A stretch of DNA of 64,000 bases from positions 1,798,001-1,862,000 of the forward strand of contig JANATF010000004.1 in NCBI GenBank assembly GCA_029449245.1, given 5' to 3'. Positions 10,135 through 22,839 of the stretch are shown here, piece after piece (positions within the stretch are counted from its first letter, which is position 1; the number at the start of each line of letters is the position of its first letter). This DNA comes from Mortierella alpina (taxonomy: Eukaryota > Mortierellomycota > Mortierellomycetes > Mortierellales > Mortierellaceae). The translations under genes were made by a program, and so were the position numbers. A model generated the notes under the pieces. The model made no database searches. It was not told the DNA's origin and was given only the letters and a program-made list of their open reading frames with translations.

Positions 10135-12357
10135 TTAATCGCTTCTTTTCGCATCATCTTGTATGGCCCGCCATGAAGCCACTATTACGGCCACATCGTG
10201 TTGTCCATTTCTGACCTGTTGAGTACCAGTGCTCTGTACAAGCTCTGATTGAAAACTGTCGGTCTGCGTGTCTGTTTGGATGATGTTATGTAACGCCTTA
10301 TCCAGGTTCGACTCTTCGCGCGTGCGGCTGCGGGAGTGCACTATGGGACTTGCTGCGTTTGTGGTGCTTTGGTCTTTCGAGACAGTACTGTCTCCCAGAG
10401 GAATAAAGCTTGGTGATTGCTCAAGTCGTTTTGCCTTCTTGCTGTAACGAGTGTGAAAGGTGATGAGGATCAGCTTCACCATGAAAGTTGCTGCGTTGGC
10501 ACACGTCCATATAACTGCCATGATGTGATACCACAGCTCATTTTCTGGTCTCCTTATCTCAGCCCTGCGCAGAGCCCATAGTCCGCATAGGGAACCTGCC
10601 ACAAAGTAGACAACGACAGCCCCAAAGGCCGTGATCTGGATCATGATACGTAAATATCTGGCGGGCGATGGCGAATTAAGGTCTCTAATCCCGAGTGGTT
10701 TGATAGGCCGCCCTAGCTTCGCCTCAACCGTAGTGATGTAGCTACGAAGGATGACTGTCAGCTTATATCCGTAGTACAATATGATTAAAGAACCCGTCCA
10801 GGCTATTGCACACCAGCCGCAATACTGAAAGGTTTCCAGTACTCCTGCGGCATGCTCATGGCCATGGGCCACCAGTATCCCCACTCCCACTCCGGGGCCA
10901 ACCCCAAAGATGAATGGGGACAGCGTTCCAGAGAGAAGAAGCACGATTCTTTGGCCAGGTGATAGGTAGAGAATATATATCGGTGGTATAGCGTCGCCTC
11001 CATAGACGGGATCGTGCGTGTATATAGCGAAATATCCTTTGACCTCAGTAACAGGCAGACAGTTAAGAAACCCGATGACGTAGAAAACACTCAAGAAGGC
11101 AATGATAGTCCTGCAAAACAAGCGTATTAGTAACGCCACTTTGATGAAATGGTCAGACAGCGCGAAAACACACAGCTATGAGCATTACCAATAGAGTTGC
11201 TCAAATAGGATGAAGAGCCACAACGGCGTATCTAGTAGCTGCAGAACGATGCCAATGACCCTCGTGAGGCACGCCGTTGCCGTTAAGAGAACTGTTGAGT
11301 CGAGCTGGGATATTGACAATAACGTGAGCATATTTTTCACACTTTGAATTGAATCCGTTCAAACATGATCGCCATTTGAAGGACGTAGACATCACAGTCG
11401 CTTACAGGTCGAGGATAGACTATTAATCCAATCTTGCTGACAATGTTTGTTACAATAGACCGCTTGAAACCTCCATTACGGTACCAAAGTACCCAGATAC
11501 TGAATGCAAACGTCGCGAAGTGCAGTAGCGCCGATACTACCAAAGTCCACCTCAGAAACTCCGCATCCCTGCAATCGTACACCCTGTGTAACCAGCTGCA
11601 AAGCAGCTCTGGCTGTGGGAGAGGGTCAATAGTGCCAATAACCGCTGTTGCATTAGTTGATAGGAATGAAAGTGAAGTGATAGTTTGTAAAGGAGTGTCG
11701 GCTTTTAGCGAAGTTGAGGCGGTGGTTAAAGCCGCCGTAAGTGTAGACAAAGCTTCTTCTGTCTGAGACCCCATCAGGGCGGAGGAAAACGGTGCAGACG
11801 CAGGAGGACGGAACAAAGAAAGAATTTCGTTTACAAGAAAATTGCTGTTGGTCGTGGTCGATATGTACTGACGATTTGGCCAGACCTGTGAGCTTGACGA
11901 CCACCTAATTGGACAGGCGGCCGTTCGAACGAGTAGTTGTGTGCTGCCTGAGGCTATGTCTGGTGGCTGCAAGCGCGAACTTTATGTTAATGTTTGAACA
12001 TATCAGGAGAACAGCTCAAGCGCGAAAAAATGCAGCTAACGTGTTAATATCTCGGATCACGGTTGTTTTTTGTTTGCAAATCTAACCTTAGACGGTCAAC
12101 GACGCCGAGGTTTAAGCAATCAGAACCCCTTTAAACATGTTTTCCTTCGTTAGGAGAGACCGTTCAGAAGAAAGCATGATTCGAGGACATTCGGAACGTG
12201 TGGCTCTAATGCGCTCAGTCGGTAGAACAACACCGGGAATGATCATGGTCCACGCGACCCACCCGAGCCGCCAAAATCTAGGGATGAAATTCTCAAACTC
12301 ATAGGTACCATAAAAGTTGTTCGAGGCCACCACAGGCGCGGCTTGGCAGCATCGCAA
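10135..12357 (-). CDS. Orphan seven-transmembrane protein (N-terminal exon uncertain)
   Basis: The well-supported exons are 11966-11406, 11304-11189 and 11110-10135, with matching phases and good splice signals. A possible earlier exon lies at about 12357-12130 (motifs FENFIPRFWRLGWVAW and IPGVVLPTERIRATR); its donor would be a weak gttctg, and the true start is not resolved. After a Ser/Thr-rich region that is probably extracellular, I count seven hydrophobic spans: LVVSALLHFATFAFSIWVLW; a second around LTRVIGIVLQLLDTPLWLFI; TIIAFLSVFYVIGFL; RIVLLLSGTLSPFIFGVGPG; WCAIAWTGSLIILYYGYKL; ITAFGAVVVYFVAGSLCGLW; and IWTCANAATFMVKLILI. A ~110-residue hydrophilic, probably cytoplasmic tail follows. 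The topology is receptor-like. I recall similar uncharacterised proteins from Mortierella, but I recognise no signature of a named receptor class. It is divergent from the MFS gene to its right. Confidence 0.6.
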
Positions 12358-12945
12358 ATTCGGCCCGAAAGAACCGTTAAAGCGTCCTGAGCGGACGGTG
12401 CGGCACTACGCAGTGTTGGGCAGAGCTAGTGCACGAAGGCGTTGCATTCAGGTCTGGCCAAATCACCTGGACTGCTGGACAAGTCTTTTGCTCTGTCGTC
12501 TTTTCATTTTCAGGGCAAGGAACACATGCTCAAGGAGCAGTGATGGTGCTAGCAGATCGGAGCACGGTCGCTCTCTCCCAAGCTCGGATACTCCGCGAAA
12601 GATAAAACAAGATGAGATGGTAGAGTGTGGCGAGAGAAGTGAGATCAGATAGAGTCCAAAGTCCGTCCCTTTGCAGAATAGGGAAGTGTCCACTTGGATT
12701 TGTCCACACAGGAACCAGGCCCTTATCAGATGAATGCTCATTTTTTTGCCCGTGGACCGCTTTTCTTCCCGCCTCGTCTTGGTTCGTGGTGACCCCTTCG
12801 AAGCCCTCGCCTTGTTTTGATCTTCGTTTTGCCCGCGACCCCTCTCTTCTCTTTTCCCTCTTTTCTTTCCCCCCTCAATTGCTTCCCTCGCCTCTTCATA
12901 AAAACACAGCCCACCGACACTCGGAAGCAATAAACGACTTGCCCA

Positions 12946-15017
12946 ATGCCAGCAACACTCGCGAACGACCGCCAAGGAGCAGCGTCCGCGACTTCGGTCA
13001 CCAAGGTCACACGGATCGTGTTCACGGCCCTGTTGCTCGATATCCTCGCCTTTACCATCATCCTGCCCTTGTTCCCAAGACTGCTGCAGTACTACCGCGA
13101 TAGCGAACATGGCGATCAGGTAATCTCACACCTCCATTCGTTGTTGTCTGCCGATGGATTACATTACATGCAAGCAGGCGAGCTGGACGTGGAGAGACAG
13201 GAATCACCTGGCTTGCATTAATACCGGCTTCGGAGATGTTGGACACGATGCGATGGAAAAAAAGAATACAGTAGTGAGCGAGACACAGTGACCGAGGACA
13301 ACAACTCGTTACAGGAACCCTGAAGTGTTCCGCGTTGTGTTTCTCCTTGATTAGTTTGACATTGACCACCATTAACTTGCTCTCTGTTTGATTGCAATCG
13401 CCCCCCAAATAGACATCCTTGCTAGCGTGGTCACTCTCCCGCCTGACAGAGTTCCAGAGCATGATCGGACTTGACGAGCAACATGGTCCTGGAGGTGGCG
13501 CCATAAAGCGCCCGCCCAAGATGGACATTGTCCTTCTCGGAGGTGCTTTGGGATCCTTGTTCTCGTTCTTGCAGGTCATCGCCTCGCCTGTTATCGGAAA
13601 ACTGTCAGATGTCATGGGTCGAAGACGTGTGCTCCTGATCTCCATGGTAAGATATCCGAGTAACACCTCCATCCCCGACCTCACCTGAATATCTCTCTCT
13701 GTTCCGCGGCAACTAACTTTGCTTTGCATGGACTTTCTCCCCTAGCTAGGAAACCTGATCTCAACGGCTGTGTGGCTCTTCTCTGGATCGTTCGAGCTGT
13801 TTGTACTCTCGCGGGTCATTGGTGGACTGAGTGAAGGCAACGTTCAGTTGTCGATTGCCATGATCTCGGATATCACTACCCCAGCAACACGCTCTAGAGG
13901 ATTGGCCATGGTCGGGATCGCCTTCGCTGTTGCGTTCACCATCGGACCAGCCCTGGGTGCCTATTTTGCCAATATGGACCTGGTGGCCATGTTCCCGGGA
14001 CTGGCCGAGTATGGCCTGCACCCGTTCTCGGGCTCCGCTTTACTAGCACTGGCTCTGCTGACAGTTGAGAGTTTGTATCTGTATGCAAGGCTGCCAGAGA
14101 CCAATTCCGAGAGCTGGAGATTGGCTGTCCAAAAGACTGTTGAGGAAGAGAAGAGCGCAAAGGCGGCGGGAGCCAGCGTGGCATCCGTAGACCCAACCAT
14201 TTCAAGAGACACCTCGAGCGCCGTTATCATGGATGCAGACCAGATCGCTCAACTGCAGCATTCGTACCTGGCCCGCCTCTCATTTATGCACTTTGCGCAC
14301 CTATTCCTGTTCTCGGGTATGGAGTTCACTTTGACGTTCTTGACGTTCCATCTTTTCGACTTTTCTCACATGCAGCAAGGTGCACTGCTCGGCTATATCG
14401 GGATCATGTCCTCCCTGCTTCAAGGAGGCTATGTCCGCCGAAGAGCACACAAGGTCGGAGAGAAGCGGATGGTTCTTCAAGGTATGGCAGCAGCTGCCAT
14501 CGGTCTCGGCTGTATCGCTCTCGTCTCTGGCGGCGGTTCAACGTTGGAAGAGACCACTGGCCAATCTATATTCAGGAATGTCGAGTTGTGGCTCAACGCA
14601 CAGGAGTGGTCTCAGAAGACCCGTATGTGGGGTCTCTATGCAGGGGCCACTGGTCTGGCTGTGACGAGCGCAACAGTCGTCAATTGCCTCACAAGTTTGG
14701 CTAGTCTTGTATGCGACATGGGATCGGACGAGGACACCAACGATAGCGCGGGCTCCTCTTCAGGATCCAAAGGCAAGAAATACCAGCCCATCGGCAAGGG
14801 TCTTGCCCTAGGACGCTTCCGATCATGGGGACAGCTAGGTCGTGCATCGGGACCGATTGCAGCTTGTAGCTTGTACTGGCGTGTAGGTCCTTTGGTTTGC
14901 TATGGAGTAGCGTCTTTGGCAGTCGCTACAATTACCGTGTTGGCGAGTCGCAGCTTGCCCGAGGTGCGGAAACTACCGATCAGGACGCGGGCGGCAGCCA
15001 TCAAAAAGTCGCAGTAA
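12946..15017 (+). CDS. MFS transporter, TetA/MFSD10-like drug:H+ antiporter family
   Basis: Three exons (12946-13119, 13413-13646, 13746-15017), all phase 0, encode 559 residues. TM1 is RIVFTALLLDILAFTIILPL, typical of the TetA-like branch. TM2-3 carry the MFS motif A, GKLSDVMGRRRVLLIS, between helices. TM4 has LSRVIGGLSEGNVQLS, and TM5 has motif C-like GIAFAVAFTIGPALGAYF, the antiporter signature. A cytoplasmic loop of ~70 polar residues separates the two six-helix halves; the second half starts with FMHFAHLFLFSGMEFTLTFL. There is an insertion of polar residues (SDEDTNDSAGSSSGSKGK) between late helices. By family it exports small organic molecules in exchange for protons or, for MFSD10-like members, organic anions; the substrate cannot be inferred. 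The overall length and motif set appear intact. Confidence 0.9.
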
Positions 15018-15622
15018 ATACGAGCGCACGAGCGAGGGGAGCATTTGTATCATAGAACATTTCGTATCAAAATATAAAATGGCTGAACAAGAAAGAGCAC
15101 TAGAGCCAGAAAATAGTAGAGAGGAGGAGCTACAAGTATCGATCACTTCCAATCCATGTTGATGAGACAGGGCCCATGCGCAAAGTCATGATGCAGCATC
15201 GGGTACCCAGTACTGGCTTCTGGGTTGCTCGACACGGTCGCGATTTTAATCCAAAAACCTTGGCCATATCGCATCCCGCACTACTGCTGATCTGGCATCA
15301 CCTCCTTGTACGTTATCCTCCGTGACACTCATCGTGCCCTTTTTCTTTTTCTCAGCAGCGCCTTGTTTTTCGTCTCCATCCTATCCATTGGAGTTACCTC
15401 CCGTCATATTCTACGTCCCGATCAAACTTGTAGATGTCAAAGATATCTCTTTCATCTGTTCATCCTGTTCATCATTTCTGCGGTTGGCATTCAGCGTTGT
15501 GAGCTACCCGCCTATTGTTCCTTTATAGCTAGCTATCTGAGTATGAGCTACCATGAGAATGCAGCTGACCTCCATATATTTTATTGGCATATTTTTGAAT
15601 TTTGGAGTCGGGCTAGAAGTCT
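15018..15622. other. Intergenic between convergent genes
   Basis: It contains the 3' ends of the MFS transporter (aatataaaatgg near 15070 may serve as a cleavage signal) and of the BRCT protein on the other strand. The open frames here are short and show no domain. Confidence 0.5.
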
Positions 15623-18600
15623 TCAATGAAGAGCGTGCATCTCGCCCATATTCAGTGTCTGTGTCAAGATGCCCGTGATGATCAACTCGCGCGAGTACAC
15701 TTTAGCGCCGGTGGCCAGAATGGGCTGCCACATATCCCGGTCCTCCTCGCATGAGACCACAGCAATGATATCGTTCTTCTCACGCAGGCCATCGTCGTCG
15801 ACACTGCTGTAGTCATCCGCTCCCGACACATTTCCATCATCGACCTCCATGTCTTGACTGCTCTTCATCTTCGTTTCAATCTTCTCCTTCAAGAATCCGA
15901 GTCCAGTCTGTAAAAGTGCCGTAGCCTTTCCTCCGCCTGCCTCCGTGAGCGTCTTAAGTGCTGTCAGCTTGGGGACAATGGAAGGTGAGATGTAGAAGAC
16001 GCAACCTTGGAAGACGGGTTTCTCCCGAGCCCGGTCCAAGGACTTGTAGAGGTCCATGCCAAACTTGCCTTCATTTTCGGTGTCATTGATGCGGTATTCA
16101 CTCTCATCTTGGTCAGGAAGATAAGAAATTTTGGAAAGAAAGTAGGAAAGATAGGTTAGTTTGCGCTCTCACACGAAACCCTGCGGCCCTCAAAACTACC
16201 ATCCCTTCTGCACAAAATCACACTTACCCAAAATAGCGTTGGCCTCGATGCAGGCTTGGAACCAGTCCTCGTGCACAATCGACTTTCCTTGAGCCAACGC
16301 CACCAGAAACTTTTCTGTTCGAGCAATGTGATTGGCAACAAGATGCGTGCATTTTTCAACTGAGGTAGTTGGGACGATCCCAAGTGCCCGCAGCGCCTTG
16401 ACCTGCTTGGTGCTCTGTTCCTTGAGACCAGTTGATATGTAGTGCACCTGCCTCAGTTTACTTGCCTGCGTTCCGGTCGCGCTACCCTGCTCCGGCTTGC
16501 CTGCGGTCACGTCAACGTGCCTTGCGGCCACAGCGCCTGCGGCACTCTTGTTGGATTTCCCTGCGCGTCGGGCCTTCTTGGATGTCGACTTTGGGTCGCC
16601 TGAGTTGGTCTCGCTCTCATTCGCAGCCTCATCGTCCTCGCTTCTGGTATGAGTACCTTGCACTTCGACGTTGACAAGGCTGAGCCGCTTCCGCTTGCCA
16701 GGTGATGACAATGGAGCCCTATTTGGTGACGCCAAAGTTGGTGCGTCGTCCACGTCCACGTCCATAGAGTCGTCCTCGTCTCGCTGTTCCTCCACAGGGG
16801 ATACTTTCTTTCGTTTGTTCTTGGATGCGCGCTTCTCATCCCGTAGTTCGTCCTGAAACTCATTCATGTCTGGCACAATCTTTTGCAGGGCTTTGCTGGC
16901 TTCTACAGCAGCTCCGCGCTTCCCGAGTACACGCGTGCTACCGGCCGCAGGGCTCTCTCGACTAGACATTTGTGGAGAAGGTGAGGTCCTTTCCTTGCTC
17001 GCGACTGATGGACTGGCAGAGTGGGAGTCCTCAGTGGATAATGTTGCCGTTGTATCGGATGCGCGTCTTTTCCGAACTGGGGTTGGCCTCTTTTTGATTG
17101 GTTTTGGTGATGATGGCCCAGACGCGTCGTCGTGCTCGTCATCGACAGCAGTAGGGCTGGCCTGTTCACTAAAGGATGTTGCCAATGTCTCTCTGTCCTG
17201 TGATGACTCTCCTTCTTCATTGTGGATTTCTCGATTCTCGCTTGTTGGGGAGACTGATGTCGTTAGAGTGACTGATGCTGCCAAGGTCTCTCGTTCCTGC
17301 GAAGCACCTCTATTTTCATTCATTGGCGCGAAAGTTGCTGCCAAGGTGTCTCGGTCCTGCGAAGCACCTCGATTCTCATTCGTTGGCACGATGGAAGCTG
17401 CCAATGTCGCTCTATCCTGCGACGACTCTCTTCCCTTAGCTTGAGTTTCCTGAGCCTTGCTGGTTGGGGTGACAGATCCTGTCGAGGTCTCTCTGTCCTG
17501 CGAGTGCCCTTTTCCCTTCCTCTGAACTCCTTGAAACGTGCCTACCAGCGATTCTTGCTCCTGAGCTCCATCAGTCGCTGCGGTCTCTGGTTTTGATGTA
17601 CCCTCCTCAGACTTCACACGAGAGCGCGTCGGGGTCTCATCATCAAGTGTTATCCAGATATCCAAGGACTCTGGAGATATTTTCGCCCCAAAAACCTGAG
17701 GAAGTTGGTGGTGAACCGGGAAGTTGGTGTATCGGGGCTTGGTTTCGGACTGCAGAACCCACGTCTGAAAACACTCCTCCAACCAAATGTGATTCACGAC
17801 CTTGACATTCCAGTCGTACCCTTTTTCGAACTTATCGCCGGAGGCACTATTGATATTCACAGAAGAGAAAATGTGAGCTTCGATAGCTTTGAGCTCTCGT
17901 ATAATATATTTTAAAAAATGAGAAAGAAACGGTTTCCATACTTTCCACAAATGACATGTGTCGTAGGAATGGGCGCATCCTTGCTCGATAATGTTGGCCT
18001 GTATATGGCGCCAGTTGCCAGGATCATACGCTTCAGATATTCACGAACTGACCCAGTGTAGTTGGAAATGGTGATGACCAAGGATGACATTCCAGGAATG
18101 GGCCTCGGGGGTATGGGGTAATGTAACAACGACGCTTTCGGCGACGACAAATCTCCAATTCGTAAAACATGGAGCAACCAGTCGATTGAGGCTATTGTCC
18201 TTCCGTCAAGATAGGCCTATGTTCATCCGCAAATATCGGTCAGTCTGAAGAATACATATAGTATCAATTGCCATATTCAAACCAACCCCCGGTCATTCTT
18301 ACGTTTGTATAGACATCTCCGGCCCTAAAGCGACAGATCACAATGTCCACCATGTCGCTAGAGTACTCGTCGACAACAAGACCTCCAGCTTCTTTTATCC
18401 TCTCCTCCATCTTGGCCCTGAGTTCTGGCACAATATGAAGCTTGTCCTCCATGTATATACAGTGTCCAGTGAGGAACTGGCGCTTGTGTTCGGTTGGTGA
18501 TTGTAAGAATGACACCACTGATTTGACGCTGTTCGAAAACAGCAGAGGCGCTTGTAACTGAGCGGTTCCTTCTGGATTGGGGGTATAATTCGGGTCCTGC

Positions 18601-19915
18601 ACAGAAGGGTCAGGGAACAAGTACATTGTCTAGGAACAGGAATAAAGGGTGGTCAGATCGCCTGGTAGCTATTCCGTACATGTGCTGGTTGACCCCAGTG
18701 CATTTAATGTACCTCAGGAAGAAGTCGCTTCAGGTTACAGCATGCTTGGAACCAGTGTGGCAGGACAATTTTGATGTCCAGTTCGGGGTGCGCCATGACG
18801 TAATCGTACTTCTCCTATAACGTTTATAACACAGGTGAATGGCGTGAACGAGATGATAGACGATGCGTTGACTGCAGTTAATCAAGTACATGTACTTACT
18901 CCTGAAGGTGCAAGTGCAATCATATGGGTGACTCCCGGTGTAATTTGGCTGATATACGATCCTCCCATATCGCGCACAGCATTTGCAATCATCAGGCGGT
19001 CGTATTGAGGGAGCTATTTCATAAAGAGCACAAAGAAGTGACATCAGTGCCCGTGCGTTTTCGATGAGGGAGAAGTCGTCAGGCTATGGCCCTAGGCATC
19101 GACTTACGCCAGAGGTTGTAAACACTTTTCCTGAAAATATCATTGTAGGGTCCGCCGAAAAGTGTTCGGGGCTAAAAAGTGATTCAGGCACAAAGGGGGC
19201 ATGGTGTCAGTAAGATTCACTTGGCGGCTGGCGCGCGAAACAAGATGCCTATCCTGTTCATGGCACTCACGCTTGCAGCTTTCCACGCTTAATTGATTGC
19301 ACAACCCATTCCGGCTACATCAAGAATGTATACAGGGAGGAACTTGTCAGCTGAATACCAAAATGAAAATGTACAATACAAAAATACAAAGCATTCCACA
19401 CCGTTGCATACCGTTACGACCTGTACGCCTGCAGCTGCGGCGCTTCTATAGTCTGGATAGTCGAGGTCGTCGGTAATGATATGCGTCATTGTTGGTACGT
19501 TACTCTTCCGTGTCCCGTCCCTGCCAAAGAGGGCCTGTGCTTTCATAGCGCCATACGAGCTCAGGGCTCTTTCCAGCTACAACACAAAAATTGGCGGCGT
19601 AAAAGGTCAAATTAGTCGCTCGGTGGCAAATCAATTGACGGAGCATTACCAATCACAGGAGAGAACAATGGTCATGCCTCTATTCCCCGAGGCTACGCTC
19701 ACCTTTCCTGCCTTTGCCCTGCCGAGGAACGCATTGAGGCGATAAACGACGCTTTCGAAAAGGAGGTCAACGACTCCATCGGGGCTTTGAGACACGTGCT
19801 TTGCGCGAGGTAGCGGAGGAGAGGAGCGAGCAGATGCGACGCGTTGGAATTCGGTCCCTGCAAGGGAGGACTCTGATGCGTGGCCCGATCCGTGCTGGTA
19901 CACGCCGTCCGACAT
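15623..19915 (-). CDS. Six-BRCT DNA-damage scaffold, Rtt107/Brc1-like
   Basis: Ten exons: 19915-19703, 19576-19412, 19314-19271, 19171-19108, 19013-18900, 18814-18713, 18629-18303, 18216-17942, 17846-16228 and 16107-15623. They encode about 1135 residues with consistent phases. Four BRCT repeats fill the first ~470 residues: THIITDDLDYPDYRSA plus VVTPEWVVQSIKRGKLQAPE; MIFSGKVF plus GVTHMIALAPSGEKYD plus IVLPHWFQAC; LTGHCIYM plus TIASIDWLLHVLRIG; ISNYTGSVREYLKRMILATG plus THVICGNASGDKFEKG plus VVNHIWLEECFQTW. BRCT5 is at about 898-974 (CTHLVANHIARTEKF, SIVHEDWFQACIE) and BRCT6 reaches the end. The 4+2 layout and the LLHYPIPPRPIPGM motif before BRCT4 fit Rtt107/Brc1, which bind phospho-H2A through the last BRCT pair and bring repair factors to stalled forks. 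The linker (about 475-895) is acidic, Ser/Thr-rich and holds repeated SQ-[DE]-R motifs. Confidence 0.88.
17158..17510 (-). repeat. In-protein SQ-[DE]-R-x-T repeats in the BRCT protein linker
   Basis: Within exon 9, residues about 549-660 hold five SQ sites of the form SQDRETST, SQDRATLA, SQDRDTLA, SQERETLA and SQDRETLA. The middle three belong to a 20-residue tandem repeat (SQDRxTLAAxxxPxNENRGA). SQ/TQ clusters are known targets of ATM/ATR-family kinases (Mec1/Tel1, Rad3). Rtt107 itself is a Mec1 target in budding yeast. Confidence 0.8.
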
Positions 19916-20429
19916 GGGGGAGTGCAATCAGGCAGGGGTCTCGAGGAGTGGGCTGCGACAAGGACAGGGAAGTCAGCAGTTGGGCGAGAGAGGGAGAGGA
20001 GAAGAGGAACACGAGAGTGTTCCCAAGCGCTCGGCCACTAAAATACCACTGTGACAACAGTGACTGCTGCTCCTTGCTCTGTCCGCTGGCCATGATACAT
20101 GTACACTTGTATGCTCAGGCGCGCCTCGACGCAGGAAGGCAGCAACATTTGCTCGCAAGCCATCATAACTCCTAGCATTTACACGGACACTGGAGCGGAC
20201 TTTTTCCACACGCTGATATTTCCACACCCCAACATCAGCAGCTGTGGCTGGCTCGCTGATGCAGGTTGCTCACGCTGACCTCACGTTCGTCCTTTTCTTT
20301 TTGCCTTTTGTTTCGTACTTTTCCGCGTCTTGTTTGCCCTTCAACTGCCCTGACCCTCCTCCTTACTCTCTCTGCTCCGCCTGAAATCCATATCCCACCC
20401 ACCACATTGTCCTTTGACACAAAACAACC
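19916..20429. promoter_or_regulatory. Shared 5' region of two divergent genes
   Basis: The 514 bases between the start codons of the BRCT protein (minus) and the first ARM protein (plus) must contain both promoters. The right end is a pyrimidine-rich leader (about 20280-20410). I see no clear TATA box. Confidence 0.4.
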
Positions 20430-22839
20430 ATGACAAAGAGAAAGAACACGAGAAAGAGCTCAAAGAAGAAGGCGCACGCTCCATCCTCAGTCCCCAACGC
20501 GACTTCTGGACCGTCGTCTTCAGGCTCGTTGTCGTCGCAGCCCCAACCCCCACCATCCCCAACTTCTTCCACGAGCACCCCGCAAGAACACACAGGGCCT
20601 TCCATGATCCAGATGCTCAAAGATAGGGACTCAAGCTTGCCAAACATATCAAACTTATCCATCTCCAGCAACAGACTCGACGGACTCGACCACTATACAT
20701 TTGACACCAGTGTCGAGGCGTCTGAAGAGGAGAAGCGCACTGCGGATTACGTCCAGAGCCTTCTTGACCGTACGTGTCGCTGAGTGGACAGCCATCAATC
20801 TTGTAGTATTGCCTCAACTTTGATCTTGAGTTTACCACTAGCTTACGCAAACCGCATAATTTATTCTGCTAGGTCGAAGCAACGTTGACTTCTTTGAAGG
20901 AGAACCTCTTCGTGCCCTTCGAACGCTGGCATTCTCGAACGCCCAGCCCGCGAACGGGTTGGCGGTGGGTGCGTTTGTCATGGCCATGGAAAGTACGTGT
21001 TCCTTCGCTTGATGTGTGCGTGCCTTTCTCGCCTTCTCATCTTCAGTCGACTAACAGCAGCGCCGCCTTCTTAGATTCAAAATATGTGGACGATCGAGTC
21101 GTAGGTCGTGAGGTGTGGGAGCCGATTATTGCATTGCTCAAGTCCTCGCACCAAGAGATACCGACCCTTGCTCTGAGGGCAGTGATCGAGCTGACCTTTG
21201 TCGGTAGGTTTTGATGGTCTTGCATTGTATCGCTGCCACTGGCACGATGAGACATCCAGTCATAGCATGGACATTGAGCACCCGATTCTTTTCTTTGCTA
21301 TACTCAAAGATGAAAACATAGTGCAGGTCGTCAAGCTCGGAGGAATGGAGCTCATTTGCGGCCATCTTTCCTCCAGCAACAAGAACGCGCAAGGAAACGC
21401 TGCTTTATGCGTCGCCAACTTGGTCAGTCATGGTAAGCGCTAGGCGTTGGACCAAGCAAAGAACGCCACAAATTATGGTCAGTGTTGCCATCAAATTAAT
21501 CTGACGTGTATATTTCTAATACGCTTCTCAGTCGGGAGCCATGCTAGAATCATCCAGTGTCGCGGAATCCCCGCTATAGTCCAGGCATCGCGCGCAAACG
21601 ACGTTATGACTCAGCGCTACTGTGTCCGAGCCTTCTGTGGTCTAGCACAGTCATTCAAGGGCTCCCTAGGAATGATCGACGCCGGTGTCATCCCTGTACT
21701 CTTGCAAATGTTGAACAAGCCCGATTTGACGGTCAAGGCTGGTGCAGTCGGCGCGCTGTGCGACATCGCCAGCAGGTATGAATGCCGAAGGAAACTAGCA
21801 CAGAACGAGAGCACGCTCGCTCGGCCTCTGATTAGGCTGTTAGAATCGTCAGTGCCTGGGCTGAGCACTGCTGCCGCTTGCACCATATCCAACCTCTCCC
21901 TGGAGGAAGTCCTCTCACTCGAATTCGTGCGCCTTGGCGTCCTCAAGCCTTTGATGCGCATGACAAAATCGACAGAGTACTCGCTCTTCGGCTCGGCGGG
22001 AGCATGCATCCATACTCTCTCCATGGCGCAAGCGAACAGACCGTGCATCGTGAGAGCGGGCTATTTGGAACGCGCGCTGGAACTTCTGGGACACGAGCCA
22101 GAACCGAATATTTCCATCAAGGCCGCCAGCACGATCGCTAATCTCGCCCTCTATGGCAAAGAGACTATCGAGAAAATTCTAAACGCCGGCGCTATTGAGC
22201 GTTTTTGCGAAGTATTACCCCATGCTTCGCCCGAGCTGCAGCAGGAAATGGCGTGGCTGTTCATGTACCTGGGCGTGGACAGTAAGCTTTTGTGCTTGCG
22301 AGCTGCTAGCGCCTATCCAGTCTTTATTTGCTACACAGAATGAGTTCCAACTCCTACTCACCCTATACCGGCTCTCTGCTGTATAATGTGTAGACGACGA
22401 TGTGCCTCTCGAAGTTCGAATGAAGTTCCCAGAGTCCCTGTTGCCTCTTACCAGATCTCGAGAGGTAGAAGTGCGACTCCTTTATGCATCTACCGTCTTC
22501 CTCATGGGACTTTCAATGGAAAACGATGTTTTGCTGAAAAAATACTGGACCGTACCCCAAGGCGGCATCCAAGGCTGTCTCTCTCGCTTCATGCGAAGCA
22601 AACATCCAGAGTTCCACCTCCTTGCCATCACAACGCTAACCGGGATCTTGGGGCTCGAGGGTATTCGGTGGCAGGACTGGATCAGGCGCATGAGATCGCT
22701 CAAGTCAGGATTGATCCAAATGGGCAGGGACATTGTAATGGACCCGCTTTATCGTCGACGGGTGGATGAAATGGACGAGACCTACGACGAAATCGCGCTT
22801 TTGTGGGCCTTGGGAATGCTCCTCGCCATGCTGGATTAG
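20430..22839 (+). CDS. Armadillo-repeat protein 1, Vac8-like
   Basis: Six exons (20430-20769, 20873-20992, 21075-21203, 21322-21432, 21532-22281, 22394-22839), every junction with one leftover base, encode 631 residues. The N terminus is basic and low-complexity (KRKNTRKSSKKK), then Ser/Pro-rich. From about residue 115 the ARM solenoid starts with SNVDFFEGEPLRALRTLAFS, close to the start of the ARM region of yeast Vac8, and continues through VVKLGGMELICGHL, AQGNAALCVANLVSH, IIQCRGIPAIVQ, GMIDAGVIPVLLQML and KAASTIANLALYGKE. Vac8-type proteins are adaptors on the vacuole membrane; this one lacks an obvious N-terminal acylation site (MTKRK instead of MG), so vacuolar attachment is doubtful. The C-terminal part shares YWTxPxxG and following hydrophobic pattern with the two other ARM proteins in this window. 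It does not have their N-terminal module. Confidence 0.85.

Noticed and set aside
11304-11405. Apparent frameshift with a TGA stop in the seven-span protein
   Set aside because: An intron with donor gtaagc and acceptor atatcccag restores the frame in phase 0, so no defect is needed.
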